Shown here in pieces: positions 34,821 through 43,887 of a stretch of 64,000 nt of DNA (positions are counted from its first letter, which is position 1; each line of letters starts with the position of its first letter). Under the pieces are notes generated by a model. It made no database searches. It was not told where the DNA came from and was given only the letters and a program-made list of their open reading frames with translations. The stretch comes from Algoriphagus yeomjeoni. Its GTDB lineage: Bacteria > Bacteroidota > Bacteroidia > Cytophagales > Cyclobacteriaceae. A program made the translations under genes and the position numbers. Location of the stretch: the NCBI RefSeq assembly GCF_003259505.1, contig NZ_QLLK01000007.1, positions 62,001-126,000 of the forward strand, in the 5' to 3' direction.

Positions 34821-35705
34821 ATGTTTCCTCTTCCGGGCAAGTCTTCTAAAATCGAAGATAAATCATTTCCCCAAAAAAACACCCTTCAAATAGATGGCCG
34901 GCTAATCTGTTGGGACCGACCTCAGCTAATGGGTATTGTCAATTTGACTCCAGATTCCTTTTTCGAAGGCAGCCGAGCAGAAAAATCTCTGGAAAAAGTA
35001 GCTGAATTAGTCAGATCACATATCACTTATGGCGCTAGTATTCTGGACCTTGGAGGCTACAGTTCGAGACCAGGTGCTGCGGAAGTAAGTATTCAGGAAG
35101 AACTTGATAGAGTGATTCCGGCTGTAAAATGGATTTCATCCAATTATCCTGATATTTTAATTTCAGTTGATACTTTTCGTGCAAAAGTGGCGAAGGAGGC
35201 CATTAAGTCAGGAGCTCATATCGTAAATGATATATCAGCTGGAGACTTAGATGAGGAAATGATTCCAACAGTAGCCAGTCTTCAAGTCCCATACATCGCA
35301 ATGCATATGAGGGGAAATCCTCAAAACATGCAGAAAAAAACAAGTTATTCAGATATTTTAGGGGAAATATTGTATTATTTCGCTGAAAAACTGGAACAAT
35401 TCAAAAAGTTTGGCATCAAAGATGTAATAATTGATCCTGGGTTTGGATTCGCGAAGACTTTAGAGCAAAATTATTTCTTACTGAGAAACCTACATCAATT
35501 TCAAGCGCTTTCATTGCCAGTATTGGTTGGTATTTCGAGAAAATCGATGATATCAAAAGCTATAAATGTAGAAGCTAATGAAGCACTGAATGGTACCACA
35601 GCTCTAAATATGTTTGCATTATGTCATGGCGCAAACTTACTACGAGTACATGACGTTAAAGAAGCTAACGAAACTTTAAAATTATATAACACTTTATACC
35701 CTTGA
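34821..35705 (+). CDS. folP: Dihydropteroate synthase
   Basis: The product has 294 residues. It joins 4-aminobenzoate to pterin diphosphate in folate synthesis and is the sulfonamide target. Motifs: LMGIVNLTPDSFFEG (pterin loop), DLGGYSSRPGA, IVNDISAG, and VIIDPGFGFAKT. The fold starts near residue 24 (QIDGRLICW), so the first 20 residues are a variable extension. The stop overlaps the following TTG start (TTGA at 35702-35705). Another folate/pterin gene, folE, is at 60.6 kb. Confidence 0.96.
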   Translation: MFPLPGKSSKIEDKSFPQKNTLQIDGRLICWDRPQLMGIVNLTPDSFFEGSRAEKSLEKVAELVRSHITYGASILDLGGYSSRPGAAEVSIQEELDRVIPAVKWISSNYPDILISVDTFRAKVAKEAIKSGAHIVNDISAGDLDEEMIPTVASLQVPYIAMHMRGNPQNMQKKTSYSDILGEILYYFAEKLEQFKKFGIKDVIIDPGFGFAKTLEQNYFLLRNLHQFQALSLPVLVGISRKSMISKAINVEANEALNGTTALNMFALCHGANLLRVHDVKEANETLKLYNTLYP

Positions 35706-36583
35706 TCTTACTTTTCAAAATAGGATTTTTAGATATCTCCATCGTCAATATCATTGATATTGCCTTGGTTGCCGCACTATTATATCAAGTGTATAAACTT
35801 CTTAAAGGCAGTGTTGCGATCAAGATTTTCCTAGGTTTCCTATCTATCTATTTGATTTATCTACTGGTTAGAGCGCTTAGAATGGAATTGCTATCTGCCA
35901 TCCTAGGCCAGTTCATGGGAGTAGGTGTGATTGCTGCTATTATTATTTTCGCGCCGGAAATCAGAAAATTCTTACTCTTAATTGGGAGATCCTCTCTCCT
36001 ATCAGATGACAATGTCTGGAAAGACATGCTATTTTTCTGGAGAAAGAAAGACAATTCACTATTCAATATCAGCCCGATCATAGATGCTTCTAAAACTCTT
36101 GCGGGTAGCAATACAGGCGCATTGATGGTAATTTCTAAAAGTACTGAATTGAAGTTTTACGCTGAGAGTGGTGACATCCTGGACGCTGAATTATCCAAAA
36201 GATTACTTATTTCAATTTTTAATAAATACAGCCCACTTCATGATGGAGCTGTAATCATACACAACGGTAAAATCAAAGCCGCTCGCTGCATATTACCCGT
36301 AACGGAGCGTGAAGTACCAGCTCAGTTTGGTCTTCGTCACCGGGCGGCTATAGGGATGTCAGAGACAACAGATGCGATAGTATTAATTGTCTCAGAAGAA
36401 ACAGGGCAACTTTCGATGTCAAAAAACGGAAAGATCCTTCACAATATGTCATTTCAGGAAATCAGAGAGACGATCAATGATTATCTAAATAATCTGGATG
36501 TTGACTCTCGTTTTGAAGACATCGAAGAGTATGAGTTGAAAAAGCGTAGAAAACTGGCAATGACCAGCAAGTCAGCATCATAA
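35702..36583 (+). CDS. cdaA: Diadenylate cyclase CdaA (cyclic-di-AMP synthase)
   Basis: The product has 293 residues: three membrane helices (about 14-34, 39-57, 68-86) and a cytosolic DAC domain. Catalytic motifs are LHDGAVII (DGA at 181-183) and RHRAAIGM (212-216). It makes c-di-AMP from two ATP. The start is TTG overlapping the folP stop, since the next in-frame Met is near residue 61, inside the membrane region. Coupling of folP to cdaA is frequent in Bacteroidota. No CdaR or GlmM is next to it, unlike in Firmicutes. Confidence 0.95.
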   Translation: MILLFKIGFLDISIVNIIDIALVAALLYQVYKLLKGSVAIKIFLGFLSIYLIYLLVRALRMELLSAILGQFMGVGVIAAIIIFAPEIRKFLLLIGRSSLLSDDNVWKDMLFFWRKKDNSLFNISPIIDASKTLAGSNTGALMVISKSTELKFYAESGDILDAELSKRLLISIFNKYSPLHDGAVIIHNGKIKAARCILPVTEREVPAQFGLRHRAAIGMSETTDAIVLIVSEETGQLSMSKNGKILHNMSFQEIRETINDYLNNLDVDSRFEDIEEYELKKRRKLAMTSKSAS

Positions 36584-36587
36584 AATA

Positions 36588-36613
36588 GGCAAGTTCTCAC
36601 TTGCCATTTTTTT
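36588..36613 (+). terminator. Intrinsic terminator after cdaA
   Basis: Stem GGCAAGT/ACTTGCC (36588-36594, 36599-36605), loop of four, then eight T. It also abuts the stop of the convergent regulator gene. Confidence 0.88.
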
Positions 36614-37230
36614 TACCTCAAGAAATTGATTTTTGGAAAGTATTTATTATTCAATCCTTTGTTGATTCTGTAGGTATTCCAAATAATTTGAGAGGATACG
36701 AATATGTAAATTGTCAAAATTATTCCCATCCTAGTCCAAGCGAAAGCCATAACATTACTTGGACTAATGTCTCCATTTCCTGCAATCGATAAGTAATTGT
36801 AAGACCAGCTGTAGAGATTGACTCCTAAATAATAAATAGCTGCCCATGTAATCTGGAAATTGACTAAACATCGTCCTAATTCACTCACTCCAACTATTTT
36901 ATCCTTTCTACTTATCCAAATAACTAGAGGAACCACAACTCCTAAAAACGGAATCAACAAAAAAGCTAAACCTGATAAATTCATTCCAAGAAGGTAACCT
37001 TTGTCCTCCGTCTGTGTCCAGTCAAGCACTTCATCTGGGCTCTTTCCAAAAATTTGAAAAATACGCTTGACAGTATCCATCCGTGGTGTGGCTTCTGCAT
37101 TCTCCATTCTCTGTACAGTCCTCAAACTGACTCCTGCGGATTCAGCCAATTGATCCTGTGAAAACCCATTTTTTAACCGAAGTGTCTTCAGCTTTACCCC
37201 AAGTGCTTTGCTATCCATTTTCTTATTCAT
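36613..37230 (-). CDS. HTH (XRE-type) regulator fused to DUF4870 membrane domain
   Basis: The product has 205 residues. Residues 6-66 are an XRE helix-turn-helix (FSQDQLAESAGVSLRTVQRMEN). Residues 75-195 hold four membrane segments of the DUF4870 type, with LLGMNLSGLAFLLIPFLG, a charged loop WISRKDKIV, and LVNFQITWAAIYYLG. Such membrane-bound one-component regulators couple membrane state to transcription. Three direct repeats 55-80 bases upstream of its start could be its own operator. The downstream target genes are not evident. Confidence 0.85.
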   Translation of the reverse strand: MNKKMDSKALGVKLKTLRLKNGFSQDQLAESAGVSLRTVQRMENAEATPRMDTVKRIFQIFGKSPDEVLDWTQTEDKGYLLGMNLSGLAFLLIPFLGVVVPLVIWISRKDKIVGVSELGRCLVNFQITWAAIYYLGVNLYSWSYNYLSIAGNGDISPSNVMAFAWTRMGIILTIYIFVSSQIIWNTYRINKGLNNKYFPKINFLR

Positions 37231-37241
37231 TTCGTGGAATT

Positions 37242-37249
37242 CAAAAATA
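37242..37249 (-). promoter_or_regulatory. -7 promoter element of the HTH-DUF4870 gene
   Basis: Minus-strand TATTTTTG matches TAnnTTTG and lies 11 bases before the ATG. Transcription would start within a few bases of the start codon. Confidence 0.4.
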
Positions 37250-37282
37250 GTTTTCCTTTGTTAAAATAATTGCGTCTACAAT

Positions 37283-37310
37283 ACGTCATTCTTACGTCAT
37301 TGATGTCATT
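37283..37310. repeat. Three direct repeats (A/C/T)GTCATT, operator candidate
   Basis: ACGTCATT at 37283-37290 and 37294-37301 and ATGTCATT at 37303-37310, spaced 11 and 9 bases, about one helical turn. They lie upstream of the regulator's promoter, in the divergent gap 37231-37531 (301 bases), which otherwise shows no gene. Confidence 0.5.
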
Positions 37311-37531
37311 TAGCCTTTTTCCGCCCAAAATGCCATTTATAAAATCATTATACCTCAGAGAAATTTATTCTGGGATTTAGTAATAAAAATAGACAAGTTA
37401 CAAAATCACCTCTAGGAAAGAATTTCACCCAATCTACCCTAGCACTCAGATTGACTGGCCATTATGGTTTAATCTTTGCTCCGTACTGCGCTTAGCCTTC
37501 AACAAAATTTGAAAAAAGCACATCATTACTC

Positions 37532-38257
37532 ATGAAAAAACTCTCTTTTATACACCTTGCCTCCTTTTTCATACTATTTTCGGCAGGTGCACTGGCTACT
37601 CAAGCGTACATGCCAGAACTAAAGAAGCAATTGAAAAACACATACTCTACTTTAACCCATACACCAAAAACACGGGATTTAAATAAGGAAATTCTTGAGC
37701 CAATAACAGTGGAATTACCTCTTCCAAGAGTCATACCTCCAATTCCAGAAGAGCTGATAACCAAAGAATATGACAAACATCTCTTCGCTGGTGAAAACAA
37801 TGGCTTTGGTGCAATTGAAAATGAAAGCCACTTAAATAAACTCATCGAGGAGGAAGAACTAGTCCTTATAAATGAAGGACAAGGTTATGAGGTGATGAAA
37901 CTAACCCATAGCCATCCATACATTACTCCTTACTCAAAAGTAGTACTGGAAGAGCTGGGATTAGCTTTCCAAATATTAACTGATTCGAAGAGTTCAATGA
38001 CTTTAACCTCAGTAACGAGGACACCTGAACAGCAGAAAAGCTTAAGAAGGAGAAATTCAAATGCAACTTCCGGAGAGAGCTCTCACTCCTATGGGGTCTC
38101 TTTTGACATTTCTTACATTCGATTTAACGGAAAGAAAAATTGGAATAGAAGTAAGCAGAAAAAGCTTGAAAAGATCCTGACTGAGTTTCAAGATGCAGGT
38201 AAAATTCTATTTATTAAGGAGAGAAAGCAGAGTTGCTATCACGTGACGGTGAGGTGA
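37532..38257 (+). CDS. DUF5715 protein, putative M15-like DD-peptidase fold
   Basis: The product has 241 residues with an N-terminal signal anchor (8-22). A Pro-rich linker (55-75) leads to a catalytic-looking domain from about residue 115. Motifs matching the Hedgehog/VanY-type zinc site are SVTRTPEQQ (160-168), SSHSYGVSFDI (183-193) with His185 and Asp192, and CYHVTV (235-240) with His237. The three ligands occur in the right order and spacing. I infer peptidoglycan cleavage between stem residues, in the periplasm. Databases list the family as unknown, and the usual HxH end is reduced to one His here, so activity is uncertain. Confidence 0.75.
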   Translation: MKKLSFIHLASFFILFSAGALATQAYMPELKKQLKNTYSTLTHTPKTRDLNKEILEPITVELPLPRVIPPIPEELITKEYDKHLFAGENNGFGAIENESHLNKLIEEEELVLINEGQGYEVMKLTHSHPYITPYSKVVLEELGLAFQILTDSKSSMTLTSVTRTPEQQKSLRRRNSNATSGESSHSYGVSFDISYIRFNGKKNWNRSKQKKLEKILTEFQDAGKILFIKERKQSCYHVTVR

Positions 38258-38596
38258 TTTAAATCACCAATAGTCAAAAATCAAAGTCCGTTTTCAAAAT
38301 GGAATAAGCAGTTATCTACTACATGTATATACGGAATGATGGCAGTACCCAAATTCCCTTTGCTTTTTCAGACCGATGACAGGTGTCGGATGTCCGATGT
38401 TGGGCAATCTCAGATTTGAACTGTATTTTCTGAAAGCCAGTTGTCGTTACCGGCAAAGTAGCTTACATCCATAATCTACTATTACCAAGTCATAAAAAAA
38501 GCCGGGATTCTAAATTAGAAACCCGGCTTTTCTGTACCGGACACCTAGCATCGGACATCCAGCAAATAATGTATAATATTCTTGCGGAAAACCCTG
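38258..38596. other. Gene-free stretch with a repeat pair and a terminator
   Basis: This 339-base gap holds no gene I can support. It contains an inverted pair built from GTCCGATG/CATCGGAC words (about 38372-38405 and 38536-38563), a kind of GTCCGATG repeat seen in many Bacteroidota intergenic regions. Between the pair lies the kbl terminator, stem AGCCGGG/CCCGGCT (38500-38528) with the T-run on the minus side and a shorter one on the plus side. Confidence 0.6.
38496..38530 (-). terminator. Intrinsic terminator of kbl
   Basis: AAAGCCGGG/CCCGGCTTTT arms with a loop region that also pairs partly; A-run at 38493-38500 gives the minus-strand T-run. Confidence 0.82.
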
Positions 38597-39793
38597 TTAA
38601 TCAATCACTCCCAACTCTTTCCCAACTTCCGTGAAAGCTGCAATTGCTTGATCTAAATGAGCCTTGTCATGACCAGCTGAAATCTGAACTCGGATTCTTG
38701 CCTGACCTTTTGGAACGACTGGGTAATAGAACCCGATCACATAAATTCCTTTTTCAAGAACTTTCTCGGCCATTTTCTGAGATAATACCGCATCATACAA
38801 CATAATCGGTACGATCGCGTGCTCTCCTGGCTTGATGTCAAATCCTGCAGCGGTCATTTTCTCGCGAAAGTATTTGGTGTTTTCTTCCAATTTATCTCTC
38901 AGTTCTGTCGTCTCGGAAAGCAAATCAAACACAGCGATGGATGCCCCTGTGATCGAAGGAGCCAAAGTATTTGAGAATAAATAGGGTCTAGATCGCTGAC
39001 GAAGCAATTCTACAATCTCTTTTCTTCCAGATGTAAATCCTCCTGATGCTCCACCCAATGCTTTTCCTAATGTCCCAGTGATGATATCGATTTTGCCCAT
39101 CACACCACAATGTTCGTGAACGCCACGGCCAGTTTTACCCATGAATCCAGTGGAATGACACTCATCCGTCATCACTAATGCTTCATATTTCTCAGCCAAT
39201 TCTACGATTTTATCCAATTGCGCAATCGTACCATCCATCGAAAAGACTCCATCAGTCACAATTATCTTTTGCTTAGCTCCTTTTGCTACCGCATCTTTTA
39301 GCTGAGTTTCCAGATCCTCCATATTATTATGCTCATATCTGAAACGCATCGCTTTACATAAACGAACCCCATCGATGATCGAAGCATGGTTCAAGGCATC
39401 AGAAATAATCGCATCTTCAGGACCTAAAATAGGCTCAAATACTCCCCCATTCGCATCAAAAGCTGCTGCATAAAGAATTGTATCCTCGGTCCCTAAAAAC
39501 TCTGAAATCTTCCTCTCCAGCTCCTTATGAATATCTTGTGTACCGCAAATAAAGCGGACCGAAGACAGACCAAAACCATGTGAATCAATTGCGGCTTTTG
39601 CTGCCTCAATTACTTTTGGATGCGAGGAAAGTCCCAAATAATTGTTTGCACAAAAATTCAATACTTTCTGCCCACCGGCGATAGTGATTTCTGCTGATTG
39701 CGGAGATGTAATTACGCGCTCCTTTTTAAAGAGACCTGCCTCTTCTATTCCTTTTAATTCCTCTTGTAATTTGGGTCTGAACTGATCGAACAT
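38597..39793 (-). CDS. kbl: Glycine C-acetyltransferase (2-amino-3-ketobutyrate CoA ligase)
   Basis: The product has 398 residues. It is a PLP-dependent alpha-oxoamine synthase that cleaves 2-amino-3-ketobutyrate with CoA into glycine and acetyl-CoA. Motifs: [13 protein letters not shown] (45-57), [19 protein letters not shown], and the PLP lysine in [13 protein letters not shown]. The length matches E. coli Kbl (398). It could be confused with BioF, but the N-terminal reading and divergent threonine dehydrogenase gene support Kbl. Promoters of both genes overlap in the 155-base gap. Confidence 0.93.
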   Translation of the reverse strand: MFDQFRPKLQEELKGIEEAGLFKKERVITSPQSAEITIAGGQKVLNFCANNYLGLSSHPKVIEAAKAAIDSHGFGLSSVRFICGTQDIHKELERKISEFLGTEDTILYAAAFDANGGVFEPILGPEDAIISDALNHASIIDGVRLCKAMRFRYEHNNMEDLETQLKDAVAKGAKQKIIVTDGVFSMDGTIAQLDKIVELAEKYEALVMTDECHSTGFMGKTGRGVHEHCGVMGKIDIITGTLGKALGGASGGFTSGRKEIVELLRQRSRPYLFSNTLAPSITGASIAVFDLLSETTELRDKLEENTKYFREKMTAAGFDIKPGEHAIVPIMLYDAVLSQKMAEKVLEKGIYVIGFYYPVVPKGQARIRVQISAGHDKAHLDQAIAAFTEVGKELGVID

Positions 39794-39872
39794 GATAGCT
39801 AGTTGATTTTATATATTTCAAAAACGTCTGATTCCTTTGATCAAAAAACCTACTCAGGAAGCAGTTTTTTCT

Positions 39873-39880
39873 TACTTTTG
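39873..39880 (+). promoter_or_regulatory. -7 element for the threonine dehydrogenase gene
   Basis: TACTTTTG matches TAnnTTTG; the predicted start is about 39887. Confidence 0.45.
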
Positions 39881-39892
39881 CAGTCGCTAACC

Positions 39893-39900
39893 CAAATATA
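39893..39900 (-). promoter_or_regulatory. -7 element for kbl
   Basis: Minus-strand TATATTTG matches TAnnTTTG; the predicted start is also about 39887, so the two polymerases would compete. Confidence 0.45.
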
Positions 39901-39948
39901 AACAAAAACCTAGAGCTCGTCTTCAGGTAGTTTTTGAAAGAGATACCA

Positions 39949-40896
39949 ATGGAAAAAATCCTAGTAATAGGCGCTGCAGGGCAATTGGGTTCGGAACTCA
40001 CTAGGTCTCTGGCAGATCAGTTTGGATCTGAGCAAGTAATCGCTACTGACCTCAACGAATCAGCAAAATCGAAATTTGACTTTTGTCGCTTTGAAGTCTT
40101 AGATGTGATGGACAAAGACAGGCTGAGAAATTTAGTTAAGAACGAAAGCGTTACTCAGATTTATCATTTAGCCGCAGTGCTATCCGCTGTAGGTGAAAAG
40201 AAGCCACTTTTCGCTTGGGAACTGAACATGGACAGTTTACTCCATGTCTTGGAACTCGCTAGAGAATTCAACCTCAACAAAGTTTATTGGCCATCTTCGA
40301 TTGCGGTCTTTGGACCAAATACTCCTAAAATTAACACACCTCAATACTGCGTCAAAGAGCCAAATACCATCTATGGTATTTCTAAACAAGCGGGCGAAAG
40401 ATGGTGTGAATACTATTTCCAAAAATATAATGTGGACGTACGAAGCCTTCGCTACCCAGGTTTGATTGGCTACAAATCTCTTCCTGGCGGTGGCACGACT
40501 GACTATGCAGTGGATATTTACCACAAGGCTTTGGCCGGGGAAAAATTTGATTGCTTCCTTCGAGAAGACAGTTCACTTCCGATGATGTATATGCCGGATG
40601 CGATCAAAGCGACTTTGGATCTGATGAACGCACCCCGTGAATCGGTGAAAATCCGATCCAGCTATAACTTGGCCGCGATGAATTTCACACCAAAGGAGAG
40701 TTACGAAAGCATTCTAAAACACATTCCTGACTTCAAAATCGAATACAATCCAGATTTCCGTCAGGCAATCGCCGATAGCTGGCCGGACAGCATAGACGAC
40801 AGCAGGGCTAGAGAAGACTGGGGCTGGAACCATGACTACGATTTAGCTGCTATGACCAAGGATATCTTGGAGAATCTTCCAAACTTCAAATTTTAA
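39949..40896 (+). CDS. L-threonine 3-dehydrogenase, short-chain (epimerase-like) type
   Basis: I take the ATG at 39949 (315 residues); a TTG five codons earlier is also open. NAD-binding motif VIGAAGQLGSEL (6-17), active-site Tyr/Lys pair YGISKQAGE, substrate-binding VRSLRYPGLIG and the GGGTTDYAVDIY block are those of bacterial short-chain threonine dehydrogenases related to UDP-galactose epimerase. It oxidises threonine to 2-amino-3-ketobutyrate, which the divergent kbl product splits. An intrinsic terminator follows. Confidence 0.92.
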   Translation: MEKILVIGAAGQLGSELTRSLADQFGSEQVIATDLNESAKSKFDFCRFEVLDVMDKDRLRNLVKNESVTQIYHLAAVLSAVGEKKPLFAWELNMDSLLHVLELAREFNLNKVYWPSSIAVFGPNTPKINTPQYCVKEPNTIYGISKQAGERWCEYYFQKYNVDVRSLRYPGLIGYKSLPGGGTTDYAVDIYHKALAGEKFDCFLREDSSLPMMYMPDAIKATLDLMNAPRESVKIRSSYNLAAMNFTPKESYESILKHIPDFKIEYNPDFRQAIADSWPDSIDDSRAREDWGWNHDYDLAAMTKDILENLPNFKF

Positions 40897-40902
40897 CCTC
40901 AC

Positions 40903-40935
40903 TACCTCGCTCAAAAAAAGCGGGGTATTTTTTTT
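40903..40935 (+). terminator. Intrinsic terminator after threonine dehydrogenase gene
   Basis: Arms TACCTCGCT and AGCGGGGTA (one G-T pair) around an A-rich loop, followed by eight T. Confidence 0.85.
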
Positions 40936-41144
40936 GATTTCGAAACCACGTAATAGCTAATAGGCTGATCATTTTACTTTCCTTCCTATTCTTTAAATCA
41001 CAGGATAAATTCAAATTCTGACAAAATTTATATTCCTGAAAATTTCAAAATATTAACCTATCCTATTCCAAAACCAGCCTAATGATATAACTGGTTTTCG
41101 AAGTAAGACAGAATTCCTTATTTTTCAGAATCATACAATTGCCC

Positions 41145-43886
41145 ATGAATAATCTTAAAATAGCAGGCTTTCTTTCTATTGCCGTAATCATTGCCATAGT
41201 TGGGTTCATGATTTTTGGTCAAGAGAAAGAGGTTGACTTCAGTACGCAGATAAAGCCAATTCTGAACAAAAACTGTATTTCCTGTCATGGAGGAGTGAAA
41301 AAGAGCGGCGGTTTCTCCGTGCTTTTCGAAGAAGAAGCTTTTGCAAATACAGAATCCGGACATCCAGCTATAATCCCAGGGGATCCAAATGGTAGCGAAT
41401 TGATCAAACGCCTTACTGCCACAGACCCTGAAGTGCGTATGCCTTATGAGCCCTCGCCTCTTTCTAAGGAAGAAATCGATCTTTTAAAAACCTGGATTAA
41501 GCAGGGAGCAAAATGGGGAGAACACTGGGCCTATGAACCGGTTCAGGCTCCAGATATAATTGAAACCAAAACAACAGCTGGTTTTTCTCCAGAAGAAACC
41601 CCTTCTTCTACAAATACCATAGATTTTTATGTGGGCAAAAAACTAGAAGAACAGGAACTGTCCTTTTCTAAAGAGGAAGCGCCTTTAAAATTATTACGTC
41701 GCGCTGCACTTGACATCACAGGTTTACCTCCTACTTCAGAATTAGTTGAGCAGTTTTCGTCTAAGAAAATAAGCTATGAAGAAGCCGTGGATCAGATGCT
41801 ATCCTCTTCCACATTTGGAGAAAAGTGGGCAACCTGGTGGCTTGATCTCGCGAGATACGCTGATACGAAAGGCTACGAACGGGATGTTTCCCGAACGATG
41901 TGGCCATACCGGGATTGGGTAATCCGGGCATTCAATGACGATAAGCCTTTTGATGAGTTTACCATTGAGCAATTAGCAGGCGATCTACTTCCAAATCCCA
42001 CAGAAGATCAATTGGCTGCCACGGCTTTTCACAGAAATACCATGAATAATGACGAGGGCGGAACGAACGACGAGGAATTTAGAGTCGCAGCTGTTCTTGA
42101 CCGGGTAGGTACAACCTACGAAGTTTGGCAAAGCACAACGATGGCATGCGTGCAATGCCACAGTCATCCTTACGATCCGATTCGACATGAGGAATTTTAT
42201 CAGTCCTTAGCATTTTTCAATAACTCAAGAGACGAAGACACGCACGATGAAGAGCCAAGACTTAGGTTTTATTCACCAGAACAGAAATCAGAAATTGAAT
42301 CTGTTTTAGCATGGGTCAAAGAAAATGAAAATGAAAAAGCTGCAACTTCACGTAAAAACTTTCTGACTTATCTCGAACCAAAGTATCCTTCTCACAATGC
42401 TGTTGACTTCAATAATGCAGAGCTGATAGATACTAAATGGCTGGGAATTCAGGCAAATGGATCAGCATATCTGAGAAAAGTAGATACCCGAGGCTCCGAC
42501 CAAATGCTAATGCAATACGGTTCCGGCTTGGACGGTAGCAAAATGACCATCCGAAATGGAAGTCCTGAGGGGGAAATATTAGCAGAGTTTCCAATCAATA
42601 AAACCGGTGGTGATATTGTTCGCGAGATCTCTTTTAAGCCTATTGAAGGATTTGTTGATTTATACCTTGAGGTTAGAAATCCAAGTGTAAAAACTCAGCA
42701 AAACGCCGCCAAATTCGTTTGGTTTGCTTTTGTTCCAACCTTACCTGGAGCAGATAAACCTGGCTTCAAGGATGTACAGACGTCTTGGGAAACAGCTTTG
42801 AACTTCAGAGGAACCATGCTTCCAATAATGATTGAAAACCCTGCCTATATGGCTCGCGAAACGCATGTATTTGAGCGGGGGAACTGGATGAGTCTTGGAG
42901 AAAAAGTTAATCCAGAAACGCCAAAGACATTTAACACATGGAGGCCTGAATGGCCAAAAAATAGACTTGGTTTCGCCTATTGGTTGACAGATAAAGAGAA
43001 CCCGCTCACTTCAAGAACATTTGTGAACCGAGTTTGGGACCAGCTATTTGGTCGCGGAATTGTGAGTTCACTGGAAGATATGGGAACACAATCTGACCCT
43101 CCTTCTCATCCAGAATTGCTCGATTACTTGGCGTGGAAAACCATGAATGAGTACAACTGGAGCATGAAAAGTTTAATCAGAGAGATAGTTACCTCAGCCA
43201 CCTACAAGCAATCCTCCGCCGTATCAGCCGAGCTTTTCAAAAAAGATCCTCAAAACAAATGGTACGCACGTGGGCCGAGATTCAGACTAAGTGCAGAGCA
43301 AGTTCGTGATCAGGCTTTGGCAGTTTCAGGTTTGTTGAGTAATAAAATGTATGGGCCTGGTGTCAAGCCTCATCAGCCGGAAGGAATTTGGCAGACTGTC
43401 TATAATGGAGAATCCTGGAAAGAAAGTGAAGGCGAAGATGCGCATAGACGTGGAGTTTACACTTTCTTGAAGCGAACCAGTCCTTACCCTTCTTTCATAT
43501 CTTTTGATGCAGCTAGTCGGGAAGTTTGCCTGAGCAGACGAATTGTGACCAATACACCACTTCAAGCTTTGGTGACACTGAATGACCCGGTTTATTTGGA
43601 AGCTGCTTACTTTTTGGCAGAAGATATGATCGTCAAAGGCGCTTCTAATCCTGAAAAAGGAATTTCATATGGGTATGAAAAATTGGTTTTGACGCCAATC
43701 TCTGAAGTCAAACTCAACACATTTTCTGCCCTATACCAAGAAGCTTTGTCAGAATATAAAACTAAGCCAGATTCCCTTCACTCATTTTTCCATATAAAAG
43801 ATAAGTCAACCAATCCAGAGCAAGCAGCGATGTCGGTGGTGGCAAATGCCCTACTGAATATGGATGAATTCTTAACCAAGCCTTGA
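41145..43886 (+). CDS. Planctomycetes-type cytochrome c / DUF1549 / DUF1553 protein
   Basis: I take the ATG at 41145 (913 residues); a TTG two codons earlier is also open. An N-terminal membrane anchor (4-22) leads to a PSCyt1 haem domain with NCISCHGG (43-50). DUF1549 follows (RRAALDITGLPPT, DLARYADTKGYERD), containing a second haem motif CVQCHSH near residue 334, then a lectin-like insert and DUF1553 (NPLTSRTFVNRVW, FRLSAEQVRDQAL). This architecture is typical of Planctomycetes, where it is tied to envelope redox and polysaccharide metabolism, function unproven. The next gene, DUF1501, starts one base after its stop; both are usually paired. Confidence 0.92.
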   Translation: MNNLKIAGFLSIAVIIAIVGFMIFGQEKEVDFSTQIKPILNKNCISCHGGVKKSGGFSVLFEEEAFANTESGHPAIIPGDPNGSELIKRLTATDPEVRMPYEPSPLSKEEIDLLKTWIKQGAKWGEHWAYEPVQAPDIIETKTTAGFSPEETPSSTNTIDFYVGKKLEEQELSFSKEEAPLKLLRRAALDITGLPPTSELVEQFSSKKISYEEAVDQMLSSSTFGEKWATWWLDLARYADTKGYERDVSRTMWPYRDWVIRAFNDDKPFDEFTIEQLAGDLLPNPTEDQLAATAFHRNTMNNDEGGTNDEEFRVAAVLDRVGTTYEVWQSTTMACVQCHSHPYDPIRHEEFYQSLAFFNNSRDEDTHDEEPRLRFYSPEQKSEIESVLAWVKENENEKAATSRKNFLTYLEPKYPSHNAVDFNNAELIDTKWLGIQANGSAYLRKVDTRGSDQMLMQYGSGLDGSKMTIRNGSPEGEILAEFPINKTGGDIVREISFKPIEGFVDLYLEVRNPSVKTQQNAAKFVWFAFVPTLPGADKPGFKDVQTSWETALNFRGTMLPIMIENPAYMARETHVFERGNWMSLGEKVNPETPKTFNTWRPEWPKNRLGFAYWLTDKENPLTSRTFVNRVWDQLFGRGIVSSLEDMGTQSDPPSHPELLDYLAWKTMNEYNWSMKSLIREIVTSATYKQSSAVSAELFKKDPQNKWYARGPRFRLSAEQVRDQALAVSGLLSNKMYGPGVKPHQPEGIWQTVYNGESWKESEGEDAHRRGVYTFLKRTSPYPSFISFDAASREVCLSRRIVTNTPLQALVTLNDPVYLEAAYFLAEDMIVKGASNPEKGISYGYEKLVLTPISEVKLNTFSALYQEALSEYKTKPDSLHSFFHIKDKSTNPEQAAMSVVANALLNMDEFLTKP

Positions 43887-43887
43887 T

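Noticed and set aside
37283..37310. CRISPR array
   Set aside because: Three 8-base repeats with 1-3 base gaps are too short; no cas genes are near.
38597..39793. 8-amino-7-oxononanoate synthase (BioF)
   Set aside because: Length, motifs and the divergent threonine dehydrogenase gene favour Kbl.
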